Assembly (NCBI GenBank): GCA_017856385.1 | Contig: JAFMFD010000012.1 | Span: forward strand, 1 to 41,981 | Direction: 5' to 3' | Origin: Actinomycetota bacterium | GTDB lineage: Bacteria > Actinomycetota > Actinomycetes > S36-B12 | Length of the DNA: 41,981 nucleotides | Shown: positions 15,473-26,964 of the stretch, piece by piece | Layout: each line of letters opens with the position of its first letter | Numbering within the stretch: the first letter of the stretch is position 1 | Notes under the pieces: generated by a model | Told to the model about the DNA's origin: nothing | Database searches by the model: none | What the model saw: only the letters and a program-made list of their open reading frames with translations | Made by a program: the position numbers and the translations under genes

Positions 15473-16164
15473 GGCGCGCCGCCGCGTGGGTCGCGGCAGC
15501 AGCCGTCCTGCTCAGCGGATGCGGGGTGTCCATGCAGGCAGAGCCAGCCCCGATCCCGTCCGGCGTGCTGCCCGCAGCCGAACCGCTCACGCCCGCCGAC
15601 GTGGCGGTGTCGCCGTCGCCGTCGGGTACGCCCACGGTCGCCGAACCTCCCTCGGCGCGCCCCTCGGCGACGCCCCTCGCGACCATTGAGCCGCCTGACT
15701 CCGTGCCCGGCGGCGGGTCCCTGCTGCTCTGGTTCGTGGAGGAGGGCCGGCTGACGCCGGTCGAGTCGGCACTGCCCGCCGGCACTGGATTGGACTACGT
15801 GATGCAGGCCCTGGTCGTGGGGCCGACGCCGCTGGAGGCCGAGCGCGGACTGCGGACGATCGCGAGCGACCCACCCACCGGGCGGCCGCTCGCGAAGGTC
15901 GTGGGACCCCTGCTCCCGGAGGCGACGACATCCCTGACCCTGCCTCTCACGGTCGAGCTGAGCCCGGACTTCCCCTCCCTGCCCCCCTCGGAGCAGCTGC
16001 TGCTCCTCGGCCAGGTGGTGCTGTCGTTGACGGGAGCCGGTGCCCCGTCGGTGATCTTCGTCGACGAGTCCGGCACGCCGCTCGCGGTGCCGCTGCCCGG
16101 TGGCCGCCTGCTCGACGGGCCGGTGCGTGCATCCGACTTCGCACTGCTGGTCCGACGCCCCTGA
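15469..16164 (+). CDS. GerMN-type lipoprotein
   Basis: A 231-residue lipoprotein. The signal ends in LLSGC with Cys18. A Pro/Ser/Thr/Ala-rich linker (about residues 22-80) leads to a domain resembling GerMN, the fold shared by sporulation GerM and actinobacterial LpqB (LLLWFVEEGRLTPVE, YVMQALVVGPTPLEAERGLRT, a C-terminal VIFVDESGTPLAVP). The gene overlaps the histidine-kinase stop by four bases. In MtrAB-LpqB the lipoprotein touches the kinase's extracytoplasmic domain; by analogy this one may tune the neighbouring kinase. LpqB itself is more than twice as long, so this is not LpqB. Confidence 0.8.
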   Translation: MRRAAAWVAAAAVLLSGCGVSMQAEPAPIPSGVLPAAEPLTPADVAVSPSPSGTPTVAEPPSARPSATPLATIEPPDSVPGGGSLLLWFVEEGRLTPVESALPAGTGLDYVMQALVVGPTPLEAERGLRTIASDPPTGRPLAKVVGPLLPEATTSLTLPLTVELSPDFPSLPPSEQLLLLGQVVLSLTGAGAPSVIFVDESGTPLAVPLPGGRLLDGPVRASDFALLVRRP

Positions 16165-16176
16165 CGGAGCGGAGAC

Positions 16177-17325
16177 TCACGACACGGGCGGTTCCGCGCT
16201 CCCCGACCTCGCTGACCGCAGGGCTGCGTCGAACACGCGATGGGCGCCGACGGCCTCGTCGACGGTCGCCGTGCCGAAGCGGTCGCCGAGTCCTCCTGCC
16301 CGCTCGGCGAGGTACGAGGCCCACATCTGGAGCAGCGCATCGGAGAAGCCGAACTCGAAGATCCCGCCGGAGATGGTCGGCCATGCCGACAGGTTGCCCG
16401 GCTGCACCTCCTCCCACACCTGCTCCCCGTCCCGCCGCACGAAGCGCTGCAGGGTCGTCGGGGTGCGCGTGGAGAAGCGCACGCCGCCGTCCATGCCCAG
16501 GGCCTCGAACGACCACGAGTTCATCTGGCCTGGCGCGATGCGCCGGGTCTCCCACAGCATGGAGAACCGCCGCGGTGCGTCGGTGCTCGACGGCACACGG
16601 CAGGCGAGGAGCGCGTTGTCCCAGGTGTCGCAGTCGACGCCGGATCCATCGGCGCCCGGACGTGACGTGACGACGTTGTCGAGCATTCCGTAGACGGTCT
16701 CGGGCAGGTACCCGAGGCGAAGGGGCACGTGCGCGACGTGGAGCCCGAGGTCGCCCATCACCCCGAGCTCGCCGCAGGTCGCGGCGCGGCGCTTCCAGTT
16801 GATGGGCTTGCCGCGGTCAAGGTCGGACGAGTGCGAGAACTGCGAGCGCACGTCAAGGATGTCGCCGAGTGCTCCCGACGCCGCGTAGGCGTACGCACGC
16901 AGGGCACCGGGGAAGAACGGGAACTCGCTGGACACGCGCACGAAACTGGTCGACGCCCGGACGGCGGCGGCGATCCGCCCTGCGGCCGAGAGGTCGATGC
17001 CGAACGGCTTCTCGGCAAGAAAGTCCCGTCCGGCCTGCGCCGCCGCGACATAGAGGTCCTCGTGCAGGTCGTGCGGCACGGCGAGGTAGAGGACGTCGAG
17101 CGTGGGGTCGTCGACCAGCGCCCGCCAGTCGTCTGCGAACGTCTGGACGCTCGGCACGCGCCGGAACCACTCGCGTGCCGCAGGCTGCGGATCCGCGACC
17201 GCCACGATCTGCGGCAGGCAGGGGTGGTCGACGAGCTGCGACCAGCGTCCGCAGACGGCCGCCAGCTCGCGTCCCATAAGACCGGCGCCGACCACGCCGA
17301 TGCGCACGGGCTGCGGGGTGCTCAT
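16177..17325 (-). CDS. Gfo/Idh/MocA family oxidoreductase
   Basis: A second Gfo/Idh/MocA dehydrogenase (382 residues). The Rossmann motif GVVGAGLMGRELA is at the N-terminus, EKPFGIDLS holds the catalytic Lys, and GVMGDLGLHVAHVPLRLGY replaces the usual DxxxH region. It is only distantly similar to the inositol-dehydrogenase-like gene at 6283. It would oxidise or reduce a sugar or cyclitol carbon. Its ATG overlaps the stop of the upstream class I aldolase (ATGA), so the two enzymes are made together and probably work in one pathway. It converges on the GerMN lipoprotein gene, 12 bases away. Confidence 0.87.
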   Translation of the reverse strand: MSTPQPVRIGVVGAGLMGRELAAVCGRWSQLVDHPCLPQIVAVADPQPAAREWFRRVPSVQTFADDWRALVDDPTLDVLYLAVPHDLHEDLYVAAAQAGRDFLAEKPFGIDLSAAGRIAAAVRASTSFVRVSSEFPFFPGALRAYAYAASGALGDILDVRSQFSHSSDLDRGKPINWKRRAATCGELGVMGDLGLHVAHVPLRLGYLPETVYGMLDNVVTSRPGADGSGVDCDTWDNALLACRVPSSTDAPRRFSMLWETRRIAPGQMNSWSFEALGMDGGVRFSTRTPTTLQRFVRRDGEQVWEEVQPGNLSAWPTISGGIFEFGFSDALLQMWASYLAERAGGLGDRFGTATVDEAVGAHRVFDAALRSARSGSAEPPVS

Positions 17326-18161
17326 GACGCGGCGATGATCCCAGCGGCGGCCTTGGCATCGGCCCCGTCGTGCAGCATGGCCATGAGTGCTCGTGTCATC
17401 CCAGCTGGATTGTCGTGCTGGATGATGTTGCGCCCGTAAACGATTCCCGCAGCGCCCTGCTCGAGCACTGCCTGGGTGCGGCGGAACAACTCGGCGTCGT
17501 CGACCTTGCCGCCGCCTCGCACGAGCACCGGGATGCCGGACGCCGTCTGGATGACCTCGTGGTACTGGCTCGGGTCGTCACAGGGGTCTGCCTTGATGAT
17601 GTCGGCGCCGAGCTCCACCGCCTGGCGCACCACCGGGATGATCCGGTCGAGATCCCCGTTCACGGTGTAGCCGCCCGATGATCCCTCCTTCATCACCAGG
17701 GGCTCGATCATGAGGGGCATGCCGTACCTCTCGCAGTCGACCTTCGCGTTCAAGATGGCGCGCAGGCACGCCTCGCGCACCTGCGGCCGGTCGGGCAGGT
17801 CGAAGAGGTTGACCACGACGCAGGCGGCATCGAGCTGGACGCCTGCCAGTCCGGGATTCGGCAGGGTGAGGTCGAACATGTGGTCCGGCAGCGGGGAGCC
17901 GTACACGTTGGCGACGTCCGTGCGCAGCACGAGGGCCGGGCGCTCGCGGCCGCCGAGCGACTGGAGCAGACGGGCCTGGCCCTTGGTCAGCTGGATCGCA
18001 TCGGGAGCGGCGGCGGCGAGGGTGGCGACGGCGGCCGGGAGGTCCTCGATCCCCTGCAGAAAAGCCTTCTCGCCGAAGAAGCCGTGATCGACCGCGATGT
18101 CCAGGCATCTCCCGGACGCAGGGTTGAACATGCGCCGCATCCGGTACTCGACGTCGCTCAT
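17322..18161 (-). CDS. DhnA-type class I aldolase
   Basis: A (beta/alpha)8 aldolase of 279 residues in the DhnA/FbaB/LsrF family, which cleaves phosphorylated sugars through a Lys Schiff base. Recognisable parts are LDIAVDHGFFGE near the N-terminus, ADIIKADPCDD with the likely Schiff-base Lys, VLVRGGGKVDD (phosphate binding) and GAAGIVYGRNIIQHDNP at the C-terminus. The start at 18161 follows GAGAGGA and removes an implausible low-complexity upstream extension. It is coupled to the downstream oxidoreductase and diverges from an FGGY kinase. The plausible role is cleavage of the ketose phosphate made by that kinase. Confidence 0.88.
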   Translation of the reverse strand: MSDVEYRMRRMFNPASGRCLDIAVDHGFFGEKAFLQGIEDLPAAVATLAAAAPDAIQLTKGQARLLQSLGGRERPALVLRTDVANVYGSPLPDHMFDLTLPNPGLAGVQLDAACVVVNLFDLPDRPQVREACLRAILNAKVDCERYGMPLMIEPLVMKEGSSGGYTVNGDLDRIIPVVRQAVELGADIIKADPCDDPSQYHEVIQTASGIPVLVRGGGKVDDAELFRRTQAVLEQGAAGIVYGRNIIQHDNPAGMTRALMAMLHDGADAKAAAGIIAAS

Positions 18162-18217
18162 GGCCGTCCTCTCGCGTTCTCGTCGTCCGACTGGGGCCCG
18201 TGATGCACGGGGAGCCG

Positions 18218-18238
18218 CTAGCGTCGGGTCGACACTAG
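18218..18238. promoter_or_regulatory. 21-bp near-palindrome between aldolase and kinase genes
   Basis: CTAGCGTCG-GGT-CGACACTAG is an inverted repeat with eight of nine pairs matching. It lies in the 93-base gap between the divergent aldolase and kinase genes and overlaps two TAnnnT elements facing the kinase (TAGCGT, 18219-18224) and the aldolase (TAGTGT, read on the minus strand, 18232-18237). It looks like a shared operator for a sugar-responsive repressor. Confidence 0.55.
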
Positions 18239-18254
18239 TCGCGGAGGCCACCCC

Positions 18255-19604
18255 ATGGATCGGAAGGTGCTGGTCGGCGTCGACGTCGGCACCACGTCGG
18301 TCAAGGCGGTCGCGGTCACGACGGAGGGAAGCGTCGTCGGCGAGGCCGCCGTGGCCACGCCGTGGCGGCACCAGGGCCCGTGGGCGGACGCGGATGCGAC
18401 CGATCTCGCCTCGATCGCGCTCGACGTGTGCGCACGCGCGGCGACCGACTCGGGGGCCACCGAGGTGACCGCCATCGGCGTCACCGGAATCGCCGAGGCG
18501 GGGGTGCTCCTGGACCGCCACGGGCGACCGTGCGCCCCGGTGCTGGCGTGGTTCGACCCCCGTGGGGACGCGGGCGCCGTGCGGGCGGTGGTCGAGCCAC
18601 GCGAGTACCAACGGGCCACCGGGCGCAGGCTGAATTCGAAGCCGTCACTGATGAAAGTGATGTGGCTGCGGCAGAACGTCCCCGGCGCGCTCGACGCGGT
18701 GCGGCACCTGTGCGTCGCTGAGTGGGTCGTTCGCGCCATGGGCGGCGACGAGGTGAGCGAGGCTTCCCTGGCCTCGCGGACCGGGATGCTCGACATCTCC
18801 CTGCGTGAGCCGTGGCCCGTGGCAGTCGACCTTGTGGGCGACCTGCTGGCGCGTGAACGGGTGTGGGCCGGTGATCCTGCGGGGCGGGTGCGCGGGGAGG
18901 ACGTGCCGCCCCTGCTCCACGGTGCGCATCTGACCGTCGCGGGCCTCGATCACCAGGCCGCGGCTCTGGTCAGCGGGGCTGCGCGGGACGGTGCCCTGTT
19001 CGACTCGATGGGCACGGCGGAGGCGCTGATCCGCACTGTCCGGCAGCCGCTGTCACATGACGAGATCGAGCAGCTCACCGACAGCGACATCGATGTCGAC
19101 TGGTCCGTCCTGCCCGACCACCAGATCCTGCTCGCGGGCCGACTGACGGGGCTCACCCTCGAGCGGATCGCCGCACTCGTGGGCGCGGACGATCGCGCCG
19201 CGCGGCTGGCCCTCGGCGAGGCCGCCTTGGCACTCCCGCGCGGCGAGGACAGTCCGCGCCTGTTCGAGGTCGGCAACGACGCCGTGGTTCTCGGCAATGT
19301 GACGGACGGCGTGAGCCCCGCAAGCACGTGGCGGGCAGCTGTCGAGGACCTGACGCGGATGGCGGGCGAGGCGCTGGCGGAGATGGACCGGGTCGCCGGC
19401 CCTCACCGGTCTGCCGTCCTGGCGGGCGGCTGGACCCGCAATGCGATGGTGGCCGACGCCAAGCGGCGGCAGCTGGGCGATGCCACGTTCGTCGACATCG
19501 GCGAGCCGGGCGCCCTCGGCGCGGCCTACCTCGGCGGCGTCGCCGCGGGCCTGCTGGCGCGACCGGCTGCTGATGGGCGACTCGACTGGGTGGTCAGTGC
19601 GTGA
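18255..19604 (+). CDS. FGGY-family carbohydrate kinase
   Basis: A sugar kinase of 449 residues with two actin-like ATPase domains. The phosphate-1 loop is GVDVGTTSVKAVAV. The central GLDHQAAALVSGA region carries the catalytic-base motif, and the C-terminal LAGGWTRNAMVADAKRRQLG is the adenosine-binding FGGY signature. Candidate substrates are ketoses such as xylulose, ribulose or rhamnulose; sequence alone does not decide. With two polyol dehydrogenases supplying ketoses and an adjacent class I aldolase, a ketose-1-phosphate or ketose-5-phosphate product is likely. The start follows GGAGG (18242-18246). Its last 11 bases overlap the end of the convergent membrane-protein gene. Confidence 0.9.
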   Translation: MDRKVLVGVDVGTTSVKAVAVTTEGSVVGEAAVATPWRHQGPWADADATDLASIALDVCARAATDSGATEVTAIGVTGIAEAGVLLDRHGRPCAPVLAWFDPRGDAGAVRAVVEPREYQRATGRRLNSKPSLMKVMWLRQNVPGALDAVRHLCVAEWVVRAMGGDEVSEASLASRTGMLDISLREPWPVAVDLVGDLLARERVWAGDPAGRVRGEDVPPLLHGAHLTVAGLDHQAAALVSGAARDGALFDSMGTAEALIRTVRQPLSHDEIEQLTDSDIDVDWSVLPDHQILLAGRLTGLTLERIAALVGADDRAARLALGEAALALPRGEDSPRLFEVGNDAVVLGNVTDGVSPASTWRAAVEDLTRMAGEALAEMDRVAGPHRSAVLAGGWTRNAMVADAKRRQLGDATFVDIGEPGALGAAYLGGVAAGLLARPAADGRLDWVVSA

Positions 19605-20145
19605 GGGCGAGCTCGACCACCACCACGATCAGGCCCATCAGCGAGTAGCTCAGCCCGGTGCGCACCTGCGCCCAGCGGCCGAGCCTGGCCATCCGTGCGG
19701 CGAATGCACCCCAGAGGAACAGGCTGATCAGCCCGCTCGCCACGATGATGTCCAGGATCAGGTTGGGTGGCACCGACGTGGGTCCGAGGACTCCGATGAG
19801 CAGCAGCGGGGGAACGGCGATGTACATGTACTCGAGGTTCGACGCCAGAATGTGACGCCGATCGCGGCCCGTCAGTCGCCGGCCGAGCCTGATCTGCATG
19901 TCGAGGGCGTCGGAGAACGCATGCGCCATCGTCAGGGCGAACAGGGGCGCGATGAGCACCGCGGACAGCACGACTGCCGTGCCGGCGGTGAACTCCTTGA
20001 AGTCGCTGTCGCCGTAGATCGAGAGTGACACGATGATGATCAGCGTCGAGTAGATCAGCCGGTGGGGGTCGAAGGTCAGGCCGAGGAAGTGCAGCTTGAC
20101 CTGTGCTGGATCACTCGGCGGCGGGTCGGGCGCGATCTCGCTCAC
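19594..20145 (-). CDS. Hypothetical membrane protein
   Basis: A 183-residue protein I do not recognise. It has four to five hydrophobic segments (about residues 28-45, 52-75, 105-122, 126-147 and 160-180) and a short Pro/Asp-rich cytoplasmic start. Between the second and third segments lies a charged RLGRRLTGRDRRHILASNLEY stretch. There are no transporter signatures, so it does not fill the missing-transporter gap of the sugar island. Its 3' end overlaps the FGGY kinase gene tail-to-tail by 11 bases. A GTG start at 20145 is assumed with a weak GAGAGG upstream. Confidence 0.65.
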   Translation of the reverse strand: MSEIAPDPPPSDPAQVKLHFLGLTFDPHRLIYSTLIIIVSLSIYGDSDFKEFTAGTAVVLSAVLIAPLFALTMAHAFSDALDMQIRLGRRLTGRDRRHILASNLEYMYIAVPPLLLIGVLGPTSVPPNLILDIIVASGLISLFLWGAFAARMARLGRWAQVRTGLSYSLMGLIVVVVELALTH

Positions 20146-20162
20146 CGGGGCAGCCTCTCATG

Positions 20163-20192
20163 TGCGAGAGTCGCCTCGGGGACTTGCGAGAG
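20163..20192. repeat. Direct repeat of TGCGAGAG upstream of the second aminotransferase
   Basis: TGCGAGAG occurs at 20163-20170 and 20185-20192, a 22-base period, in the 86-base divergent gap between the membrane-protein gene and the aminotransferase. Two direct copies two helical turns apart can be a regulator site, but the unit is short. Confidence 0.3.
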
Positions 20193-20231
20193 GTGTGGCC
20201 GCGTGCGGCCCCGAGGAGTGGAGGTCTGCTC

Positions 20232-21587
20232 GTGACGATCGACCGGGATCGGCTCAGGGCCCTCATCGTCGAGGAGCATGCGCGCCACCAGAAGCGGACT
20301 CCGCGCTCGCGGGCGGCATTCGAGGCGGCTGATCACCTGCTCGGGCGTGTTCCGATGACCTGGATGAACAAGTGGTCGGGAGGCTACCCCGTGTACCTCG
20401 CCACCGCCCATGGCAACCGCATCACGGACATCGACGGCAATGAGTACGTGGACTTCGCGCTGGGCGACACCGGATCGATGGCGGGTCACTCACCACGAGC
20501 CACGGTGGAGGCCGTCCAGCGGCGCATCGGGGACCTCGGCGGCATCACGACGATGATGCCGACGGAGGACGCGGAGTGGGTCGCGGCGGACCTGACGCGC
20601 AGGTTCGGCCTGCCCTACTGGTCGTTCAGCCTGACGGCGACCGATGCCAATCGGTGGGCAATGCGCATCGGCCGCATGGTGACCGGACGCCCAAGGGTGA
20701 TGGCCTTCTCCTACTGCTACCACGGCTCGGTGGACGAGACCTTCGTCATCACCGGTGACGACGGCGGCACCGCACCTCGAGGCGGCAATGTTGGTCCGGC
20801 CGTCCCCGTGGACCAGACGACGCGCGTAGCCGAGTTCAACGACATCGCGTCCGTCGAGGCGGGGCTGGCGCACGGTGACGTCGCGGTCCTCATCATGGAA
20901 CCGGCCCTCACCAATATCGGCATCGTGCTCCCGGAGCCCGGGTTCCTCGAGGCCGTGCGCGACCTGTGCACCGCGCACGGGACGCTGCTGCTCATCGACG
21001 AGACGCACACCATCTCGGCGGGACCCGGTGGATGCACGGCGGCGTGGGGCCTCGAGCCCGACATCTTCGTCATCGGCAAGAGCATCGGCGGCGGGGTCCC
21101 CAGCGGTGCGTACGGGCTCACGGCGGCCGTGGCGGACGAGGTCGCGCTGCACGTCGAGGCTGACCTGGTCGATGTCGGCGGTGTTGGCGGAACACTCGCG
21201 GGCAACGCCATGTCGACCGCTGCGATGCGGGCGACCCTCGGTGAGGTGCTGACCGACGCCGCCTTCACGCACATGATCGACCTTGCGACGCGCTTCCGCG
21301 AGGGGGTCGAGCAAACGCTGGCCGAGTTCGACGTCCCGTGGTCGGTGACTCAGCTCGGGGCGCGGGCGGAGTACCGCTTCACCAGACCGGCGCCGCTCAC
21401 GGGCACGGCGTCGGCCGCAGCCCATGACGACGATCTCGAGGAGTACCTGCACCTGTTCCTGTCGAACAGGGGCGTCATCATCACGCCGTTCCACAACATG
21501 GCGCTCATGTGCCCCGACACCACCGGCGCCGACGTCGACCTGCACAGCGAGCTGTTCCGTGAGGCCGTCTCACGGATCGTCCCGTGA
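20232..21587 (+). CDS. Class III aminotransferase-like enzyme (second copy, divergent)
   Basis: A PLP-dependent fold-type I enzyme of 451 residues related to glutamate-1-semialdehyde aminomutases. The catalytic Lys is kept ([16 protein letters not shown]). The PLP phosphate loop SGTEA is replaced by [10 protein letters not shown], and the cofactor-ring motif reads [10 protein letters not shown] rather than DEVxT. The start at 20232 (GTG) follows GGAGG with eight-base spacing; homology-poor sequence lies upstream. Its stop overlaps the GTG of an SDR gene (GTGA), so an aminotransferase and an alcohol dehydrogenase are made together. That pairing suits alcohol-to-ketone-to-amine chemistry or the reverse. 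The altered loop suggests an unusual substrate or a non-transaminase reaction. Confidence 0.85.
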   Translation: MTIDRDRLRALIVEEHARHQKRTPRSRAAFEAADHLLGRVPMTWMNKWSGGYPVYLATAHGNRITDIDGNEYVDFALGDTGSMAGHSPRATVEAVQRRIGDLGGITTMMPTEDAEWVAADLTRRFGLPYWSFSLTATDANRWAMRIGRMVTGRPRVMAFSYCYHGSVDETFVITGDDGGTAPRGGNVGPAVPVDQTTRVAEFNDIASVEAGLAHGDVAVLIMEPALTNIGIVLPEPGFLEAVRDLCTAHGTLLLIDETHTISAGPGGCTAAWGLEPDIFVIGKSIGGGVPSGAYGLTAAVADEVALHVEADLVDVGGVGGTLAGNAMSTAAMRATLGEVLTDAAFTHMIDLATRFREGVEQTLAEFDVPWSVTQLGARAEYRFTRPAPLTGTASAAAHDDDLEEYLHLFLSNRGVIITPFHNMALMCPDTTGADVDLHSELFREAVSRIVP

Positions 21588-22369
21588 GCGGCATCCCGGC
21601 GGCCTTCGACCTTGCCGGACGAGCTGCGCTCGTCACCGGGGCCGGGTCCCCGGGCGGCATCGGATTCGCCACCGCACGGCTTCTCGTCGACCTCGGTGCC
21701 GATGTGGTCGTGACGTCAACGACGGACCGCATCCATGAGCGTGCCGAAGCTCTCGTGGCGAGAGGTGCCCGATCCGTCGGAGTCGTGGCCGATCTCACGG
21801 ACGGTCGGCAGGCCCGTGACGTCGTGGCGGCGACTGTCGAGGCACTCGGCCGCCTCGACATCATCGTCAGCAATGCGGGCATGGTGAGCATCGGATCCTC
21901 GGGGGAGGCAGGTGCCGTGGGCGAGCTGACGGATGAGGCGTGGCGAGCCGGCCTGGCACGCAACCTCGACACCGCATTCCATGTGCTGTCCGCGGGACTG
22001 CCCCACCTGCACCACAGCGACGCGGGACGCATCGTCAACGTCGCCAGCGTGAGCGGACCGGTGATGGCGATGCGCGGCGAGGCCGTCTACGCCGCCGCGA
22101 AGGCCGGCATGGTGGGCCTGACCCGCGCTGTCGCCGTCGACCTCGCGGGGGTCGGGATCACCGTCAATGCGGTGGCCCCGGGATGGATCGCCACTGAATC
22201 GCAGACCCCGCACGAGACCCAGCAGGGTCGGCGCGTGCCGATCGGGCGCAGTGCAACACCCGATGAGGTGGCCAGCGCCATCGCGTGGCTGTGCACCCCC
22301 GGCGCGTCCTACATCACCGGCCAGGTCATCGTCGTCGACGGCGGCAACAGTGTCGCCGAGGAGCGATGA
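21584..22369 (+). CDS. Short-chain dehydrogenase/reductase
   Basis: A classical SDR of 261 residues that interconverts an alcohol and a ketone with NAD(P). The cofactor motif is [15 protein letters not shown], with an extra residue compared with the usual GxxxGxG. NAG is in IVSNAGMVS, Ser lies in VNVASVSG, and the Tyr and Lys of the catalytic site are in [11 protein letters not shown]. The C-terminal region ([13 protein letters not shown]) is canonical. The GTG start overlaps the upstream aminotransferase stop. The gene ends one base from the convergent glycoside-hydrolase gene. The substrate is probably the same small molecule handled by the coupled aminotransferase. Confidence 0.9.
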   Translation: MSGIPAAFDLAGRAALVTGAGSPGGIGFATARLLVDLGADVVVTSTTDRIHERAEALVARGARSVGVVADLTDGRQARDVVAATVEALGRLDIIVSNAGMVSIGSSGEAGAVGELTDEAWRAGLARNLDTAFHVLSAGLPHLHHSDAGRIVNVASVSGPVMAMRGEAVYAAAKAGMVGLTRAVAVDLAGVGITVNAVAPGWIATESQTPHETQQGRRVPIGRSATPDEVASAIAWLCTPGASYITGQVIVVDGGNSVAEER

Positions 22370-22370
22370 C

Positions 22371-23636
22371 CTACTTCTTCAGCAGCACCGGTGCCGAGAC
22401 CCGGATCGACTTTCCGGAGATCGGGGTGCACGTGCCGTTGAGTGAGCAGACCTCGGTGAAGCCCCTCGTCTTGAACTTCTTGGCGCCGCGCTCGGTCCAC
22501 ACGACCTTCATGGGTGCACCGGACTTGACGAAGTTGCAGACCACCGGCCTGGCTCCGCGGCAGCCCTGGTAGCTCGCTCCGACGATCCAGTCCTGCAGCG
22601 TTGCGAAGGCCGTGGCGGCGGGCGTTCCGTCGTACATCTGGATGCCGACGAGGTCGTTCTCCGGACCCCACGCGTACCAGTACACGCGGCTGATGCCCAG
22701 CCGGAGCGCGTCGAGGTAGGTCTGCGCCGTCCACGACGCCGCGCGACCGTCGGTGATGTCCTGGTCGGGGTTCTGCGGCCCCGGGCCCGCGAGGCCGAAG
22801 TTGTTCTCAGTGTCCCAGATCGGCCGGCTGGGAGCCCCGTACTGCTTGAGCATGTCGAGGTAGGTGCGCGCGAGGGCCGCGCGATCGGCGGGGGTGCCGA
22901 GGGAGTGCGGGTAGGTGTGCACCGCCCAGACGTCCACCGGCCAGTCGCGCTTCTTCAGCTCCTGCAGGTAGGCGGGGTAGAACTTCTTGAACGGCCCGCC
23001 CAAGCGCGTGCCCGTGCTGGGCGCGACGACAGTCGCACTCGGGTCGATGCTCTTGATGATGTCGTATGCGCGCTTGGTGAGCTCGGCCATCTCGGCAGGG
23101 CTGCCGGTCGAGAACGTGGTCAGGTTCGCCTCGTTCCACACCTGGTACGCGGAGATGCGGCCCTTGTAGCGGGTGGCGACCTGGGTCACGAAGTCATCCC
23201 AGTCCGCCAGGTTGCGGGGCATGCCCGCGGCGCCCGGAAGGACGCCGGCCGCTCCACCGGAGGCCGGGTCGTCGGATGCCCAGGACGGCGTTCCGGCAAG
23301 CACGTACAGGATGTCCTTCATGCCGTTCTTCTCGGCGTTGGCCACCGCATTGTCGAGCTTGCCCCACGCGAAGGCGTTCTGCAGCGGCTCGATCACCGAC
23401 CACGTGGTCTCGTTGTCCCACAGGCGCAGGCTCCCGACGGGCACGGTGGGCCAGACGTCGTCCTCGACGTTGAACACGTGCATGCCGAACAGCGAGCGCG
23501 AGATCGTCGTGCCCTTGAGGTCGGCCCGGGTCTGCGGACCCTCGGGGGGAGCGGCGCCTGCCGGGGACGCGAGGGCGAGGCCGGCGGCGAGGGCGATGGA
23601 CAGGGTCAGGCTGGTCACGGAGAGGAGTCGGCGCAT
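22371..23636 (-). CDS. Secreted glycoside hydrolase (clan A TIM barrel)
   Basis: A secreted protein of 421 residues with a Sec signal peptide (about residues 1-28, ending SPAGAA). The catalytic domain resembles GH39/GH5-like clan A hydrolases. The likely acid/base is Glu169 in YQVWNEANL and the likely nucleophile is Glu277 in PIWDTENNFG. The WAVHTYPHS segment fits the His-Tyr region of the same clan. The last 70 residues form a small extra part with two Cys pairs (YQGCRGARPVVCNF, EVCSLNGTCTP). It may release sugars from plant or microbial polymers and feed the neighbouring catabolic genes, but it is the only exported hydrolase seen here. Confidence 0.82.
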   Translation of the reverse strand: MRRLLSVTSLTLSIALAAGLALASPAGAAPPEGPQTRADLKGTTISRSLFGMHVFNVEDDVWPTVPVGSLRLWDNETTWSVIEPLQNAFAWGKLDNAVANAEKNGMKDILYVLAGTPSWASDDPASGGAAGVLPGAAGMPRNLADWDDFVTQVATRYKGRISAYQVWNEANLTTFSTGSPAEMAELTKRAYDIIKSIDPSATVVAPSTGTRLGGPFKKFYPAYLQELKKRDWPVDVWAVHTYPHSLGTPADRAALARTYLDMLKQYGAPSRPIWDTENNFGLAGPGPQNPDQDITDGRAASWTAQTYLDALRLGISRVYWYAWGPENDLVGIQMYDGTPAATAFATLQDWIVGASYQGCRGARPVVCNFVKSGAPMKVVWTERGAKKFKTRGFTEVCSLNGTCTPISGKSIRVSAPVLLKK

Positions 23637-23677
23637 GAAGCCATGCTGCCATGGCCATCCCCCGGCTGGACGACCGC

Positions 23678-26951
<3,274 letters not shown>

Positions 26952-26952
26952 T

Positions 26953-26958
26953 TAGCAT
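26953..26958 (+). promoter_or_regulatory. -10 element of the bestrophin-like gene (leaderless)
   Basis: TAGCAT is followed by six bases and the ATG at 26965. It lies only one base beyond the sensor-kinase stop, so the gene has a promoter of its own. Confidence 0.55.
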
Positions 26959-26964
26959 CGCAGG

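Noticed and set aside
15469-16164. LpqB
   Set aside because: The lipoprotein shares a GerMN-like part and operon position but is less than half the LpqB length.
18162-18611. N-terminal extension of the class I aldolase
   Set aside because: The extra 150 codons are low-complexity antisense of the kinase gene. A good ribosome-binding site precedes the ATG at 18161.
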